DNA from: Scytonema tolypothrichoides VB-61278
GTDB taxonomy: Bacteria > Cyanobacteriota > Cyanobacteriia > Cyanobacteriales > Nostocaceae
Reading direction: 5' to 3'
Assembly (NCBI RefSeq): GCF_000828085.3
Contig: NZ_JXCA02000030.1
Coordinates: forward strand, 181,433 to 214,597
Length of the DNA stretch: 33,165 bases
Shown: piece after piece, positions 1 through 7,843 of the stretch
Position numbering within the stretch: position 1 is the stretch's first letter
Layout: every line of letters starts with the position of its first letter
Program-made: the position numbers and the translations under genes
The notes under the pieces: model-generated
Databases searched by the model: none
What the model was told of the DNA's origin: nothing
Seen by the model: the letters and a program-made list of their open reading frames with translations, nothing else

Positions 1-1620
1 ACTGCTGACGGGATGTCCATGAAAAAGATTGAAACTCTCATAGAAGAGATTCGATACGAACGCTTTCAATGGACACCAGTGAGGCGAATTAATATTCCCA
101 AGAAAAATGGGAAAACTCGACCATTGGGTATTCCTACTTGGAAAGACAAATTGATTCAAGAAGTAATACGCTTGATATTAGAGGCGTATTATGAACCTCA
201 ATTTTCCAACAGCAGTCACGGTTTCAGACCAAAACGCGGATGCCATACGGCGTTAACAGTAATAGACCGCACTTGGCAAGGAACCAAGTGGTTTATCGAA
301 GGAGATATCAAAGGCTGCTTTGACAATATAGACCATAAAATCTTGATGTCAATTTTACGCGAGAAAATCCTAGATAATCGCTTTCTGAGATTGGTTGAAA
401 ATTTACTTAAGGCAGGTTACTGCGAGCAATGGAGATACCATTCTACCCTAAGTGGAACACCGCAGGGCGCAATTGTTTCACCCATACTTGCCAACATCTA
501 CCTTGAGAAACTCGATAAATTTATCGAACAAAGACTCATTCCAGAATACACACTCGGCAAATGTCGGGCAGAAAATCCAGAGTATTCAAAACTCGTAAAA
601 CTTGCCTGGTATTACAGGAAAAATAGACAATTTGATAAAGCGCGTCAACTGGAAATTCAATACCAGAACATGCCCTCCAAAGATGTCCGGGACCCTGAAT
701 ACAGAAGGTTAAATTACGTCCGCTACGCTGACGATTTTCTAATTGGTTTCATTGGTTCATTTCAAGAAGCAAAAGAAATTAAGGAAAAACTTAAGGGATT
801 TCTAGCTGAAAAACTTCAGTTGGAATTGTCACCAGAAAAGACCTTAATTACTCATGCCAGAAATGAAAGGGCAAACTTCTTAGGTTACGAGATTTTAGTT
901 CAACACTCCGACAATAAGCATACCAATGGTAAACGCTCAATTAATGGAATAATTGCACTAAGAATCCCGGCTGGTCTGATAGCAGAAAAGTGCGCCCTAT
1001 ATATGAGGAATGGCAAGCCCATTCATCGGTCTGAATTAATAAATGATGATGATTTTACTATCATCAACATCTACCAATCAGAATTTAGAGGACTCGTACA
1101 ATTCTACAGCCAGGCTCAAAACATTGCATGGCTCCGAAAGCTCCAATGGGTGATGTGGAGTTCATTGATGAAAACCCTTGCCTGTAAACACAAAACTAGC
1201 GTAGCTAAAATCTGCGCGAAGTACCATAAGACGGTAAAACTTCCACACGGTTTGAGAAAATGTGTTGAAATCACCGTCCCAGTTGAAGGCAAGAAACCCC
1301 TAATTGCTCGCTTCGGTGGCATACAATTAAAACGCAATTTAAAAGCAACCATAGAAGACTTGTCAAAAACGCGAAAACCCGCGTTCAGAAATGAACTGAT
1401 TAAACGTCTTCAAGCCGATGAATGTGAGATTTGCGGGGCTACTGGTGACATTGAAGTTCACCATATTCGCGCCCTTAAAGACCTCAAAGTCAAAGGTCAG
1501 AAAGAAAAACCGCAATGGATGCAAATTATGTCCGCTCGTAGAAGGAAAACTCTAATGGTCTGCCCTCAATGCCATGATGCGATACACGCAGGTAAACCAA
1601 CAGGTAAACAAGTCTCATAG
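1..1620 (+). CDS. ltrA: Group II intron reverse transcriptase/maturase with HNH domain (5' partial)
   Basis: Multifunctional intron-encoded protein: reverse transcriptase, RNA-splicing maturase and HNH DNA endonuclease used in retrohoming. The frame is open through base 1 (T-A-D-G before the first Met at 13), so the true start is upstream. Visible in order from the Met: RT1-2 (KNGKTRPLGIPTWKDK, then SSHGFRPKRGCHTAL), RT3 (EGDIKGCFDNIDH), RT4 (GTPQGAIVSPILANIYL), a charged insertion of about 60 residues, RT5 with the catalytic box YADD (near residue 240), RT6-7 and a maturase X region. The C-terminus has two zinc-type pairs, CEIC and CPQC, flanking HH (near residues 470-525), as in HNH endonucleases. 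The long insertion between RT4 and RT5 resembles chloroplast-like or mitochondrial-like classes. No internal stop is seen, so the protein may be functional. Confidence 0.93.
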   Translation, partial: TADGMSMKKIETLIEEIRYERFQWTPVRRINIPKKNGKTRPLGIPTWKDKLIQEVIRLILEAYYEPQFSNSSHGFRPKRGCHTALTVIDRTWQGTKWFIEGDIKGCFDNIDHKILMSILREKILDNRFLRLVENLLKAGYCEQWRYHSTLSGTPQGAIVSPILANIYLEKLDKFIEQRLIPEYTLGKCRAENPEYSKLVKLAWYYRKNRQFDKARQLEIQYQNMPSKDVRDPEYRRLNYVRYADDFLIGFIGSFQEAKEIKEKLKGFLAEKLQLELSPEKTLITHARNERANFLGYEILVQHSDNKHTNGKRSINGIIALRIPAGLIAEKCALYMRNGKPIHRSELINDDDFTIINIYQSEFRGLVQFYSQAQNIAWLRKLQWVMWSSLMKTLACKHKTSVAKICAKYHKTVKLPHGLRKCVEITVPVEGKKPLIARFGGIQLKRNLKATIEDLSKTRKPAFRNELIKRLQADECEICGATGDIEVHHIRALKDLKVKGQKEKPQWMQIMSARRRKTLMVCPQCHDAIHAGKPTGKQVS

Positions 1621-1635
1621 TAATGGAATACTGGA

Positions 1636-1722
1636 GAGCCGTGTACCTGGAAACTCGTAAGCACGGTTCGGAGGGGGCTAGTTAGAAAAGGAGCATTATG
1701 TTACCTCGCTAGCTAGCTACCC
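1636..1722 (+). ncRNA. Group II intron domains V and VI (inner intron)
   Basis: Domain V is a 34-nt hairpin starting GAGCCGTG and ending GCACGGTTC, with the catalytic AGC triad in its 5' strand and a short GAAA-type loop. Domain VI follows, closed by GCTAG pairings (about 1678-1716), and leads to the CTACCCAC end. The placement directly after the maturase stop is the normal arrangement. Confidence 0.8.
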
Positions 1723-1725
1723 ACT

Positions 1726-2667
1726 TTCGACAGGATAAGCCACAAATCCATAATGGAAAAACTAATCGCTCCTAGCAGCCTTAAGAATGGCATCTTTAGA
1801 TGTCTCAAGGCTGGAGCAAATATAGAATTTCCAGAACAAGGAACACCGCAAGGTGGTGTGGTCAGTCCTCTATTAGCCAACATTGCGCTCAATGGTATTG
1901 AAGAAATTCACCCATCTGTAAGATATGCAGACGATATGATTTTCTTCCTCAAACCAGGAGACAATGAGAAAATCATACTTGCTAAGGTTTGCAACTTTCT
2001 TATAGAGCGAGGGATGAAAATCAGTGAAAGGAAAACCAAAATCACAGCAGCGACAGACGGCTTTTCCTTCCTTGGTTGGGAATTTAAAGTACAATCTAAC
2101 GGGAAATTCAGAAGCTATCCATCTAAGGACAATTTCCGAGCATTCCGGAAGAAAATTAAAAACGTCGTCAATTCTTCCAACTATGGAGCCAGTGAGAAAG
2201 CGCAAAAACTAGCGCCTATCGTCAGAGGATGGAGGAACTACCATAGATTCTGCAAAATGGATGGAGCAAAGCATAATCTTCACCACATCGAACTCAGAAC
2301 CTTTAGGAAGTTCAACAAGGAAACCAAACAAGACAGGCACACCAGTAAGAAATTACTAGATAAAGCCTTTCCAAAGGTACCCTACTCAGAAAACAGTCAT
2401 ATAAGCGTAAAAGGAACCAAATCACCCTACGATGGGGATTTAACCTACTGGAGCGAACGCAACAGCAAGCTATACGACGGCATAACCTCAAAGACACTCA
2501 CGAAGCAAAAACATACATGCGGATACTGTGGACATAAGATGCTCTCGGATGAACGAGTACATCTTCACCACAAAGACAGCAATCACAGCAACTGGAAACC
2601 TAAAAACCTCCTAGCAGTCCACGAAAGCTGTCATGATTATCACCACATGGGCAAGGGGAAACTCTGA
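1726..2667 (+). CDS. Outer group II intron RT/maturase, 3' exon (interrupted by inner intron)
   Basis: C-terminal part of an intron-encoded reverse transcriptase. Read from the junction, it starts F-D-R-I-S-H-K (RT3), then RT4 (GTPQGGVVSPLLANIAL), RT5 (VRYADDMIFF), RT6-7 (FSFLGWEFKV), a maturase region and an HNH domain (CGYCGHKM, then HLHHKDSNHSNW and ESCHDYHHM). A standalone start at ATG 1753 would lack the RT1-3 palm residues, including the first catalytic Asp, and could not be an active polymerase. The full protein would be made only if the inner intron is spliced out. The frame is intact from junction to stop, which suggests a fairly recent insertion. Confidence 0.85.
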   Translation, partial: FDRISHKSIMEKLIAPSSLKNGIFRCLKAGANIEFPEQGTPQGGVVSPLLANIALNGIEEIHPSVRYADDMIFFLKPGDNEKIILAKVCNFLIERGMKISERKTKITAATDGFSFLGWEFKVQSNGKFRSYPSKDNFRAFRKKIKNVVNSSNYGASEKAQKLAPIVRGWRNYHRFCKMDGAKHNLHHIELRTFRKFNKETKQDRHTSKKLLDKAFPKVPYSENSHISVKGTKSPYDGDLTYWSERNSKLYDGITSKTLTKQKHTCGYCGHKMLSDERVHLHHKDSNHSNWKPKNLLAVHESCHDYHHMGKGKL

Positions 2668-2675
2668 AACATCGG

Positions 2676-2750
2676 GAGCCGGATGCACAGAAATGGGCAC
2701 GTCCGGATCTAGCAGAGAGGTGCGGGACATAATAGTCCCCATCGACTCTA
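2676..2750 (+). ncRNA. Group II intron domains V and VI (outer intron)
   Basis: A 34-nt domain V hairpin at 2676-2709 with 5' GAGCCGGATG and 3' CGTCCGGATC, closed over a GAAA-like tip. Domain VI at about 2714-2748 pairs GTGCGGGAC with GTCCCCATC. The HNH maturase stop is only 9 bases upstream. Confidence 0.78.
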
Positions 2751-2905
2751 CCAAGGATGGGTAGGTGATGCACCAGGACGAAGCAGCCAAGAACAGAAAA
2801 AGCAGGTATGATGAGCGCTTGAGTGTGTGATCAAGCAGGGTAAGCTCGCCCAGAACTCATAGGACTTATATCAAGTCCGGGTAATCAACCATAATTCTTC
2901 TGTTA

Positions 2906-3236
2906 CCCCTCCCCAACCCTCCCCTTAGTAAGGCTACGGTGTACACACAAGTCTTGAAATTCCACCTGACGCTCGGTTTCGTTGTCTAGCTCTAGGCTGT
3001 GCGTTTAGCGAACGCTCATGCTGAGCGCCGTAAGGCGCTTAGCTGTGCCTACGGCAATCGCTCTGGAAGCCTGTCATTGCGAGGAGGAACGACGAACGCG
3101 AGTGCGTGTCGCTTTGCGCTTACGCTCCGCTATCGCTGCGCTCGTAATGACAATTTAAAGGGTCTATAACGCCTCAAACCCTTGCAGATAGCACTTGTGT
3201 GTACACCGTAGCTTAGTAAGGGGAGGGTTGGGGAGG
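2906..3236 (+). repeat. Composite palindromic element with ~45-bp inverted ends
   Basis: The left arm (2907-2952) and right arm (3193-3236) are reverse complements over about 45 bases, with one mismatch and one single-base gap. Each arm combines a C/G-rich part (CCTCCCCAACCCTCCCCTTA) with the motif CTACGGTGTACACACAAGT. The arms flank about 240 bp without a coding frame. That interval holds a second inverted repeat (3073-3084 with 3141-3152) and runs rich in GCGC/CGTAAGCGC words typical of Nostocales short repeats. No transposase is present, so this is MITE-like or a fold-back repeat. The stretch 2752-2905 has only a short GGACTT/AAGTCC hairpin (2862-2878). Confidence 0.7.
3073..3152 (+). repeat. 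Inner inverted repeat TGTCATT..AATGACA
   Basis: TGTCATTGCGAG at 3073-3084 is complementary to CTCGTAATGACA at 3141-3152 (11 of 12). The enclosed 56 bp carries GCGAGTGCG and GCTTTGCGCTTACGCTC, words that recur at 3494-3580 and 4398-4422. It is nested inside the larger 2906-3236 palindrome, which suggests repeat-into-repeat insertion. Confidence 0.55.
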
Positions 3237-3283
3237 TGCGCGGGTGGGGTCAATTTATTATGGGTAATTGAGCGGACATGATA

Positions 3284-3379
3284 TTACGCACCATCTGCTG
3301 TGAAACCCGGTTTCTTCGTTCGTCTTTGGTTGCGAAACAGACGATTTTTGGTAGAAACCGGGTTTCTTTGCGTAAGTCC
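3284..3379 (+). repeat. MITE-like element with TTACGCA ends and GAAACCCGGTTTC arms
   Basis: TTACGCA (3284-3290) and TGCGTAA (3369-3375) are exact inverted ends. Inside them GAAACCCGGTTTCTT (3302-3316) pairs with AGAAACCGGGTTTC (3353-3366). An inner stem CGTCT/AGACG (about 3321-3343) closes the loop. The right end extends to TGCGTAAGTCC, the same word that bounds another element at 16194-16368. Confidence 0.6.
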
Positions 3380-3687
3380 TGACTCTAAAGCTATAAATTC
3401 TATAGAATTTGTGACATTTCTTAAATTCTTTTCAAGATTTACAATTCTTTATTTTTGAAAAGAAAGTTAATTTTTGAATTTTGAATCGCCTCCGGCGTTG
3501 CGAGTGGAACGTAAGCGCAAAGGGCACGCGGCTTGGGCGTTAGCGCAGCGTCTCCGGTAGGAGATACGCGCAGCGTGTCCCCTTGCTCCTCAGCAATCAG
3601 AATTTTGAATTGTTAAGTGCCCCCATCCAAACCTGTTGAGGAGGCGAGTCGAACATCCTAATCTCGTTAATTCGTAGCTTTTCGTGG
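3380..3687. other. Intergenic, AT-rich with short repeat words
   Basis: No gene seen. 3390-3480 is AT-rich. 3480-3600 holds GC-rich dispersed words (GCGTTAGCGCAGCGTCTCC, GGAGATACGCGCAGCGTGTCC) bracketed by two copies of AATTTTGAATT (near 3473 and 3600). This is consistent with a short interspersed repeat inserted into AT-rich spacer. Confidence 0.4.
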
Positions 3688-4032
3688 TCAAGCGTAATCA
3701 TACCCGTCGCTGCAATGGATTCTGGACACGTCCTTCATTGTCGAAAACCCAACTCTGAAACCATTGATAACGACTTCAAACCCTTTGTTTGTCGGTGTTT
3801 TGACGCGTCCAGTATATGTTCCAGACTGTACGTTTTTGTGTTCTTTGACTATCTGAACTCTTACAAAATCGCCTGTCGATACATAATTGAAAGTTTATTT
3901 TGGGGCTGTACAGGGAAAACCGTATTTATTATCATCGCGGTTATTAACTAAAGCGAACCCTGTCAATTTAGAACCAGGGTGTAACTTCAATGTCAACGGG
4001 TAAGCAATAATATTTTCTACTACTCGTTTCAT
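3688..4032 (-). pseudogene. iscB: Relic of an IscB RNA-guided nuclease (ends only, internal deletion)
   Basis: A single minus-strand frame of 115 codons from ATG 4032 to TGA 3688 with one internal TAA at 3895-3897. The first part, VVENIIAYPLTLKLHPGSK then LTGFALVNNRDD, matches the RuvC-I start of IscB proteins (LKLDPGSK-TGxALV). It passes straight into NKYGFPCTAPK, a motif normally hundreds of residues later in IscB. After the stop the same frame continues with TGDFVRVQIVK, GTYTGRVKT and the ending CSDGYDYA, like the IscB C-terminal domain. The bridge helix, HNH and RuvC-II/III segments are gone, and the N-terminal ~35 residues are missing too. It cannot encode a nuclease. The family call rests on recalled motif similarity. 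Confidence 0.7.
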
Positions 4033-4045
4033 GATTAATTTGACG

Positions 4046-4290
4046 CACCCACCCCTAGAAGGGGTGGGATTCACGCGAGTATGCCATTATCGCGTTATCC
4101 CATAGACTTATCTGTACCGAGGTTGGCGGGTTCCCAGGCACACCGCGTTTGCACACCGCAAATTCGCGCCTTGTGCGGTTCTTTAATTTAGGTATTCTTG
4201 GGGCGAAACAGGAGTAAGCGAACTTGATACTATACATCACCCTCCGGGTTCGCCAGTCGCCTGGCTGTCGGGAAAACGCCAGGTGCACCG
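4046..4290 (-). ncRNA. Putative omega-RNA (HEARO) or IS200/IS605 end next to the iscB relic
   Basis: Read on the minus strand, this GC-richer stretch lies immediately 5' of the iscB relic, where IscB omega-RNAs are encoded. It holds a CCTGGC/GCCAGG hairpin (4260-4283), a CCGCAC/GTGCGG-type palindromic zone (about 4140-4180), and finally GAATC followed by a perfect 8-bp stem CCCACCCC/GGGGTGGG (4048-4068) and GTGCGTCAA. A GAATC-hairpin-TCAA end also resembles the right end and guide-RNA scaffold of IS200/IS605 tnpB elements, which would explain why the relic loses its N-terminus here. The 77-codon ORF in this interval shows no family features. The choice between the two explanations is open. 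Confidence 0.45.
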
Positions 4291-4640
4291 TCCTTGGGAA
4301 CCCCCAAGACCGGACTGCCTCACCAGATGCCTACGGCGGGAAACCCTCCCGCAGCGCTGGTCTCACCTAACCCCGTCCTTGTGCACACCTCTCCAGTCGC
4401 GAGTGCGCTTTGCGCTTACGCTCAAATTCGCTGATTCAAAAAAAGATTTTTATTCTTCATTTTGAACAAGGGAATTCAGCGAAACAGCACCTGGTGAGGT
4501 CATTGAACCGCAACGCGCCTACCACTCTAGAAAAAAAATGTGTTTGTTCTGAGTTGGTGCTGCATAATCATCGTTTTCTACTGGTAATGAACTCATAGTT
4601 AATCAATCAAAGGTTAGTTCAAAGTAAGTAAAAATAAAGA
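4291..4640. other. Intergenic: dispersed repeats, then AT-rich leader of the MFS gene
   Basis: 4295-4425 carries adjacent small hairpins: CTTGGG/CCCAAG (4304-4319) and GCGGG/CCCGC (4335-4353). It ends in GCGAGTGCGCTTTGCGCTTACGCTC, a word also seen at 3098-3130. From 4430 the sequence is AT-rich with no recognisable gene and leads into the ribosome-binding site of the transporter. Confidence 0.4.
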
Positions 4641-4653
4641 AGGAGACAAAAAT

Positions 4654-5880
4654 ATGGCTTCGTCACTCAGTAGAATTAACAAAGATAATGCAAAGAGCAT
4701 ACAGATTGATGCCAATCTTTTACTGATTGTTTCTATATCGTTAGTAGCAATTAGTGGAGTGGTTGGTATTAATCCTATCATGCCAAACATTGCTAAATCT
4801 CTCAATATTCCAACCCAAGAAGTTGGATTGATAATGACAACTTTTTTGATGCCTACTACAGTTGGAACTTTGATTTTTGGAGCATTAGCAGACCGTATTG
4901 GTAGAAAGAAAGTGCTGATTCCTTCTCTTTTACTGTTCGGAGTTGGCGGAATATTGTGTGCGATCGCCAATAATTTTCACAGCTTACTAGAGTGGCGCTT
5001 TTTAACAGGTGTAGGTGCTGCTAGTTTAGAGTCTTTAGAACTCACTCTCATCAGCGATTTATATAGCGGTAAAATGCTCACTACTGCAATGGGTTTCAAC
5101 TCCGCCATGATTGGCGTTGCAGCTACAATTTATCCTCTCATTGGTGGGTTCTTAGGGGAGTTGAGTTGGCGATATCCCTTTTTGCTCTCAATCTTAGCCT
5201 TTCCTGTTGCACTGTTTATTTCTAAGAATCTGAAGGTAGGAAGCAAGCAAAAAAGCACTGGTAATTTGAATTTCAGCAATTATCTCAAAAATACCTTTAA
5301 CAATATCAAGAATCCTCAAGTGTTTGCGCTACTGTTTGCGGTGTTTTCCCTCTTTGTCATTGAGTTAGGTACTTTCTATACCTATGTCCCTATCCTTGCA
5401 GGAACTCAATTAGGCGCTTCTGGAATAGAAATTGGTATTATCATTTGCTGTCAATCACTCATTTTTTCCTTTGCTGCTTCTCAGGTAGGATTTTTAGCAA
5501 ATCGGTTTTCAGAAAAAAAGTTAATCATCTTAGGTTTTCTTCTCTGTGCTTTGTCACTACTGATTATGCCTGCTATTAATAACGCTTGGTTGCTCATCAT
5601 TCCCTCTGTAATATTTGGTGTTTCCGTAGCCTTGATTTTTCCACCTCTGCAAGCAACGTTAGCAGGAATTGCCCCAGAAGGTTACCGCGCTGGATTTATG
5701 GCACTCAATGTTACAGTTCAATCACTAGGAAGAGCATTAGGTCCATTATTCGCAGGTCTTGCTTACGGTGTTTGGGGAATACAAGGAGTCTTTTATGCGA
5801 GTGTTGTTCTTATTGTTATCACAGTTGTTGTGTTTGGTTTGCTGCAACAGACTAAAAAATTGAAAGTTGTGAATAGCTAA
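4654..5880 (+). CDS. MFS transporter, DHA1-type drug/metabolite exporter
   Basis: A 408-residue major facilitator protein predicted to move a small molecule across the cytoplasmic membrane by proton antiport. Twelve hydrophobic segments are apparent. MFS motif A (GALADRIGRKKVL) is in the loop after TM2 near residues 76-88. RFLTGVGAASLESLELTL near TM4 resembles the motif B/C region of drug:H+ antiporters. The short soluble N-terminus ends near residue 20. The start is supported by GAAGGAG 8 bases before ATG. It is monocistronic, with a terminator 37 bp after the stop. The substrate cannot be read from sequence. The nearby oxygenases make metabolite export plausible, but that is inference. Confidence 0.85.
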   Translation: MASSLSRINKDNAKSIQIDANLLLIVSISLVAISGVVGINPIMPNIAKSLNIPTQEVGLIMTTFLMPTTVGTLIFGALADRIGRKKVLIPSLLLFGVGGILCAIANNFHSLLEWRFLTGVGAASLESLELTLISDLYSGKMLTTAMGFNSAMIGVAATIYPLIGGFLGELSWRYPFLLSILAFPVALFISKNLKVGSKQKSTGNLNFSNYLKNTFNNIKNPQVFALLFAVFSLFVIELGTFYTYVPILAGTQLGASGIEIGIIICCQSLIFSFAASQVGFLANRFSEKKLIILGFLLCALSLLIMPAINNAWLLIIPSVIFGVSVALIFPPLQATLAGIAPEGYRAGFMALNVTVQSLGRALGPLFAGLAYGVWGIQGVFYASVVLIVITVVVFGLLQQTKKLKVVNS

Positions 5881-5916
5881 TATCAAGTTCGGATGAACAC
5901 TTCTAAAAAACGAAGA

Positions 5917-5957
5917 ACCTCACTCCGCCCTTCGGGCAGGGGTGAGGTCTTTGTTAT
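5917..5957 (+). terminator. Rho-independent terminator after MFS gene
   Basis: The inverted repeat ACCTCACTCCGCCC-TTCG-GGCAGGGGTGAGGT (5917-5948) has a stable TTCG loop and is followed by CTTTGTTATTG. It is 36 bp after the transporter stop. The tract is only moderately U-rich. Confidence 0.6.
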
Positions 5958-6070
5958 TGTAAGTAATTAGGCGAAGATAAATCGTAGGGTGAGCATTGTT
6001 CATAAAAGCTATAGTAATGGACATTTGAGATGTTTGTGGCAATGCCCACCCGAAAGAAAACCGCTTTAAG

Positions 6071-7804
6071 CTAAAAGGAGAATACCGTCCGAAGTGTACC
6101 TGTTACAATTGTGCCGTTGCTTTCTTGATTTCCAGCGTGGGTAATAACTTGAATTGATGGTGTAACTTGGATCTCTCGACTAAACGGGAAGTTATAAAAC
6201 GCCTCGAAATTAGTCTGAGTTGAATTCCCGATTTGATTGACAACAAATGGCTGACCGACAGCAACCCCAGCTAAAGCACCGGGTGTAAACAAGTCTCGCA
6301 CCCCAACGCCCGCCATCCAGTAATTAGGTTTAATGTCGCCAAAGTCGGTGTTATCAAAGTTACCGTAACCGTAGCGACCAAAAATACCAAACTTTTGTGC
6401 AAGGGTTAGTTCAACATTTACGCCATAGCTATCAAAGCGGTTTTTGAATAGTTCCCCACCACTATATTGCAGACGCACGGCGAACGCCCTGGAGGGTGCA
6501 TATTCTACTTCCACCGTACCTTGATAGGTGTCTCCAAAAAAACCGCGATCGCCTGTAATATTGGGATCAATGCTGCGATCTCCACCAGCAGCACGAAATT
6601 GCCTGGAATATAAGATATTTGTGAATGGTGAAAGACCCTGAATGACTCCTGGTCCCTGTTGGAGAGGATTTGCTGAGTCTGTTGCAGCATACAACGCCCG
6701 TACGGATAGTGGTCCATTACCTGGCTTCCAGTCAATTGCAGCACCTGCACTCGCACCGTTAATTGGGAAAAGAACAAAGTTATTGACAAAAGCCAGAGTG
6801 CTAAAGTCTCGGAAGCTGAGGTAAGCGTAACTGTTGAAGTCAACAAAATCAGTCGGGAAAAAACTCGGACCAATAGTGACCCTAAAGTCTTTAGCGAGCT
6901 GAAAACCATAATACAATCTGCTGATCTCTATATCACCATTTGTAGGTGGCTTGACTGAGTAGTCTATAACACTACCAAAATTTGGCTCCAGCAAACCTGC
7001 AGCATTGTCTTTGCCTGCATCAGCTGGACTAGCATTAATACCACTTCCAGTATCAAGGCGAATTTTGAGCAAGTCAGTTCCAAAGAAGCTCGTGTTTAAA
7101 TCTACACCAGCTCGATACAACACTGTGGCATTGGGTTGGCTGGTAATTGGATTAGCTGTCGGGGGTTGCGCAGGATCAATGATGCGTCTGCCATCAAACC
7201 CACCAGCAGTCACAGAAATAATGGCCTGACCTTGCAGCTTGGTCGTTGTGGAAAATTGATTAGCTTCCAGTTCGGCTGTATGTGCTTCTAGAGTATCTAC
7301 TCTACCTCGTAAAGTTGCTAATTCAGCAGTAAAGTCTTCTTGTAACTTTTGCAAAGTTGCCAAGTCTTCTTTTTTCACCAAATCTGCTGTTGCTGTAGCG
7401 ATCAATTCATTGATGCGATCTAAACAAGCGTTTAATCCAGCAGCAAATTCATAACGAGTCATCGCCCGATTACCGCGATAAGTTCCGTTAGGATATCCTG
7501 CTATACAACCGTAGCGTTCAACCAGAGACTGCAACGCACCAAATGCCCAATCAGTAGGTTGGACATCACTTAGTTGATTGACATTTGTCACCTGATTCAT
7601 TCCAGGCGTACTTTTTTTTCCCTGGTTTTGAGTGACAAAATTTGGTGTACCACCTGAAGTGGGAGGCATTTCGGCCCTTGTTGAATATGTTCCTAAAAGT
7701 AATAAACTGAGCAAGCTGACTCCAGAAGCAATTGTATGAGTCAGAAATTTTTCGTAAACTTGAGTTTTTACAGTCGTATTCTCAGACACTTTTTTCTTCT
7801 GCAT
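6071..7804 (-). CDS. SLH-domain OprB-type outer-membrane porin
   Basis: Cyanobacterial major-porin type protein (Som/iron-uptake-porin family) for passive entry of ions and small solutes across the outer membrane, tethered to cell-wall polymer by its SLH domain. From ATG 7804 it is 577 residues: a signal peptide with hydrophobic core (near residues 21-40) ending TRA-E; one SLH domain (LSDVQPTDWAFGALQSLVE, then GCIAGYPNGTYRGNRAMTRYEFA); a coiled coil (LATLRGRVDTLEAHTAELEA); then a beta-barrel of alternating strands ending in the aromatic C-terminus TVFSF typical of outer-membrane proteins. An in-frame TTG at 7828 could extend it by 8 residues, but ATG fits the signal peptide better. It is monocistronic, convergent with the MFS gene. 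Confidence 0.9.
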   Translation of the reverse strand: MQKKKVSENTTVKTQVYEKFLTHTIASGVSLLSLLLLGTYSTRAEMPPTSGGTPNFVTQNQGKKSTPGMNQVTNVNQLSDVQPTDWAFGALQSLVERYGCIAGYPNGTYRGNRAMTRYEFAAGLNACLDRINELIATATADLVKKEDLATLQKLQEDFTAELATLRGRVDTLEAHTAELEANQFSTTTKLQGQAIISVTAGGFDGRRIIDPAQPPTANPITSQPNATVLYRAGVDLNTSFFGTDLLKIRLDTGSGINASPADAGKDNAAGLLEPNFGSVIDYSVKPPTNGDIEISRLYYGFQLAKDFRVTIGPSFFPTDFVDFNSYAYLSFRDFSTLAFVNNFVLFPINGASAGAAIDWKPGNGPLSVRALYAATDSANPLQQGPGVIQGLSPFTNILYSRQFRAAGGDRSIDPNITGDRGFFGDTYQGTVEVEYAPSRAFAVRLQYSGGELFKNRFDSYGVNVELTLAQKFGIFGRYGYGNFDNTDFGDIKPNYWMAGVGVRDLFTPGALAGVAVGQPFVVNQIGNSTQTNFEAFYNFPFSREIQVTPSIQVITHAGNQESNGTIVTGTLRTVFSF

Positions 7805-7843
7805 TTCGTTATTTATTTTTGAGATCAAAAATGAAACTTTGAC

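Larger units (their letters stand above)
1..1724 (+). mobile_element. Inner group II intron of a twintron (5' end outside window)
   Basis: The 3' part of a group II intron: a maturase ORF, then a 34-nt domain V (1636-1669), a domain VI hairpin and an intron end at ...CTACCCAC. The next bases, T TTC GAC AGG, continue a different group II reverse transcriptase at its conserved C-F-D-R-I motif. The 3' boundary is therefore placed at 1724, after the AC that fits the group II 3'-AY rule. The insertion falls between the second and third bases of the Cys codon of the outer RT. The 5' end (GUGYG) and the intron-binding sites lie upstream of the window. Confidence 0.85.
1725..2751 (+). mobile_element. 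Outer group II intron of the twintron, 3' portion
   Basis: Downstream half of a second, different group II intron: the rest of its RT gene, a 34-nt domain V (2676-2709), domain VI and a probable end near CTCTAC at 2751. Its domain V (GAGCCGGAT...GTCCGGATC) differs from that of the inner intron, so the two come from different lineages rather than a tandem duplication. The 5' half is outside the window. The exact 3' boundary is inferred from the AY rule and is uncertain by a few bases. Confidence 0.75.

Noticed and set aside
2906-3236. CRISPR array or tRNA in the repeat-rich region
   Set aside because: Repeats are inverted, not regularly spaced direct repeats; no cloverleaf fold or CCA end could be drawn.
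3715-3951. 78-codon plus-strand ORF
   Set aside because: It is antisense to the iscB relic, whose minus-strand frame explains the sequence much better.
4055-4288. 77-codon minus-strand ORF
   Set aside because: No domain; it covers a palindromic RNA- or transposon-end-like region.
4614-4970. 118-codon minus-strand ORF
   Set aside because: Antisense shadow of the MFS transporter N-terminus.
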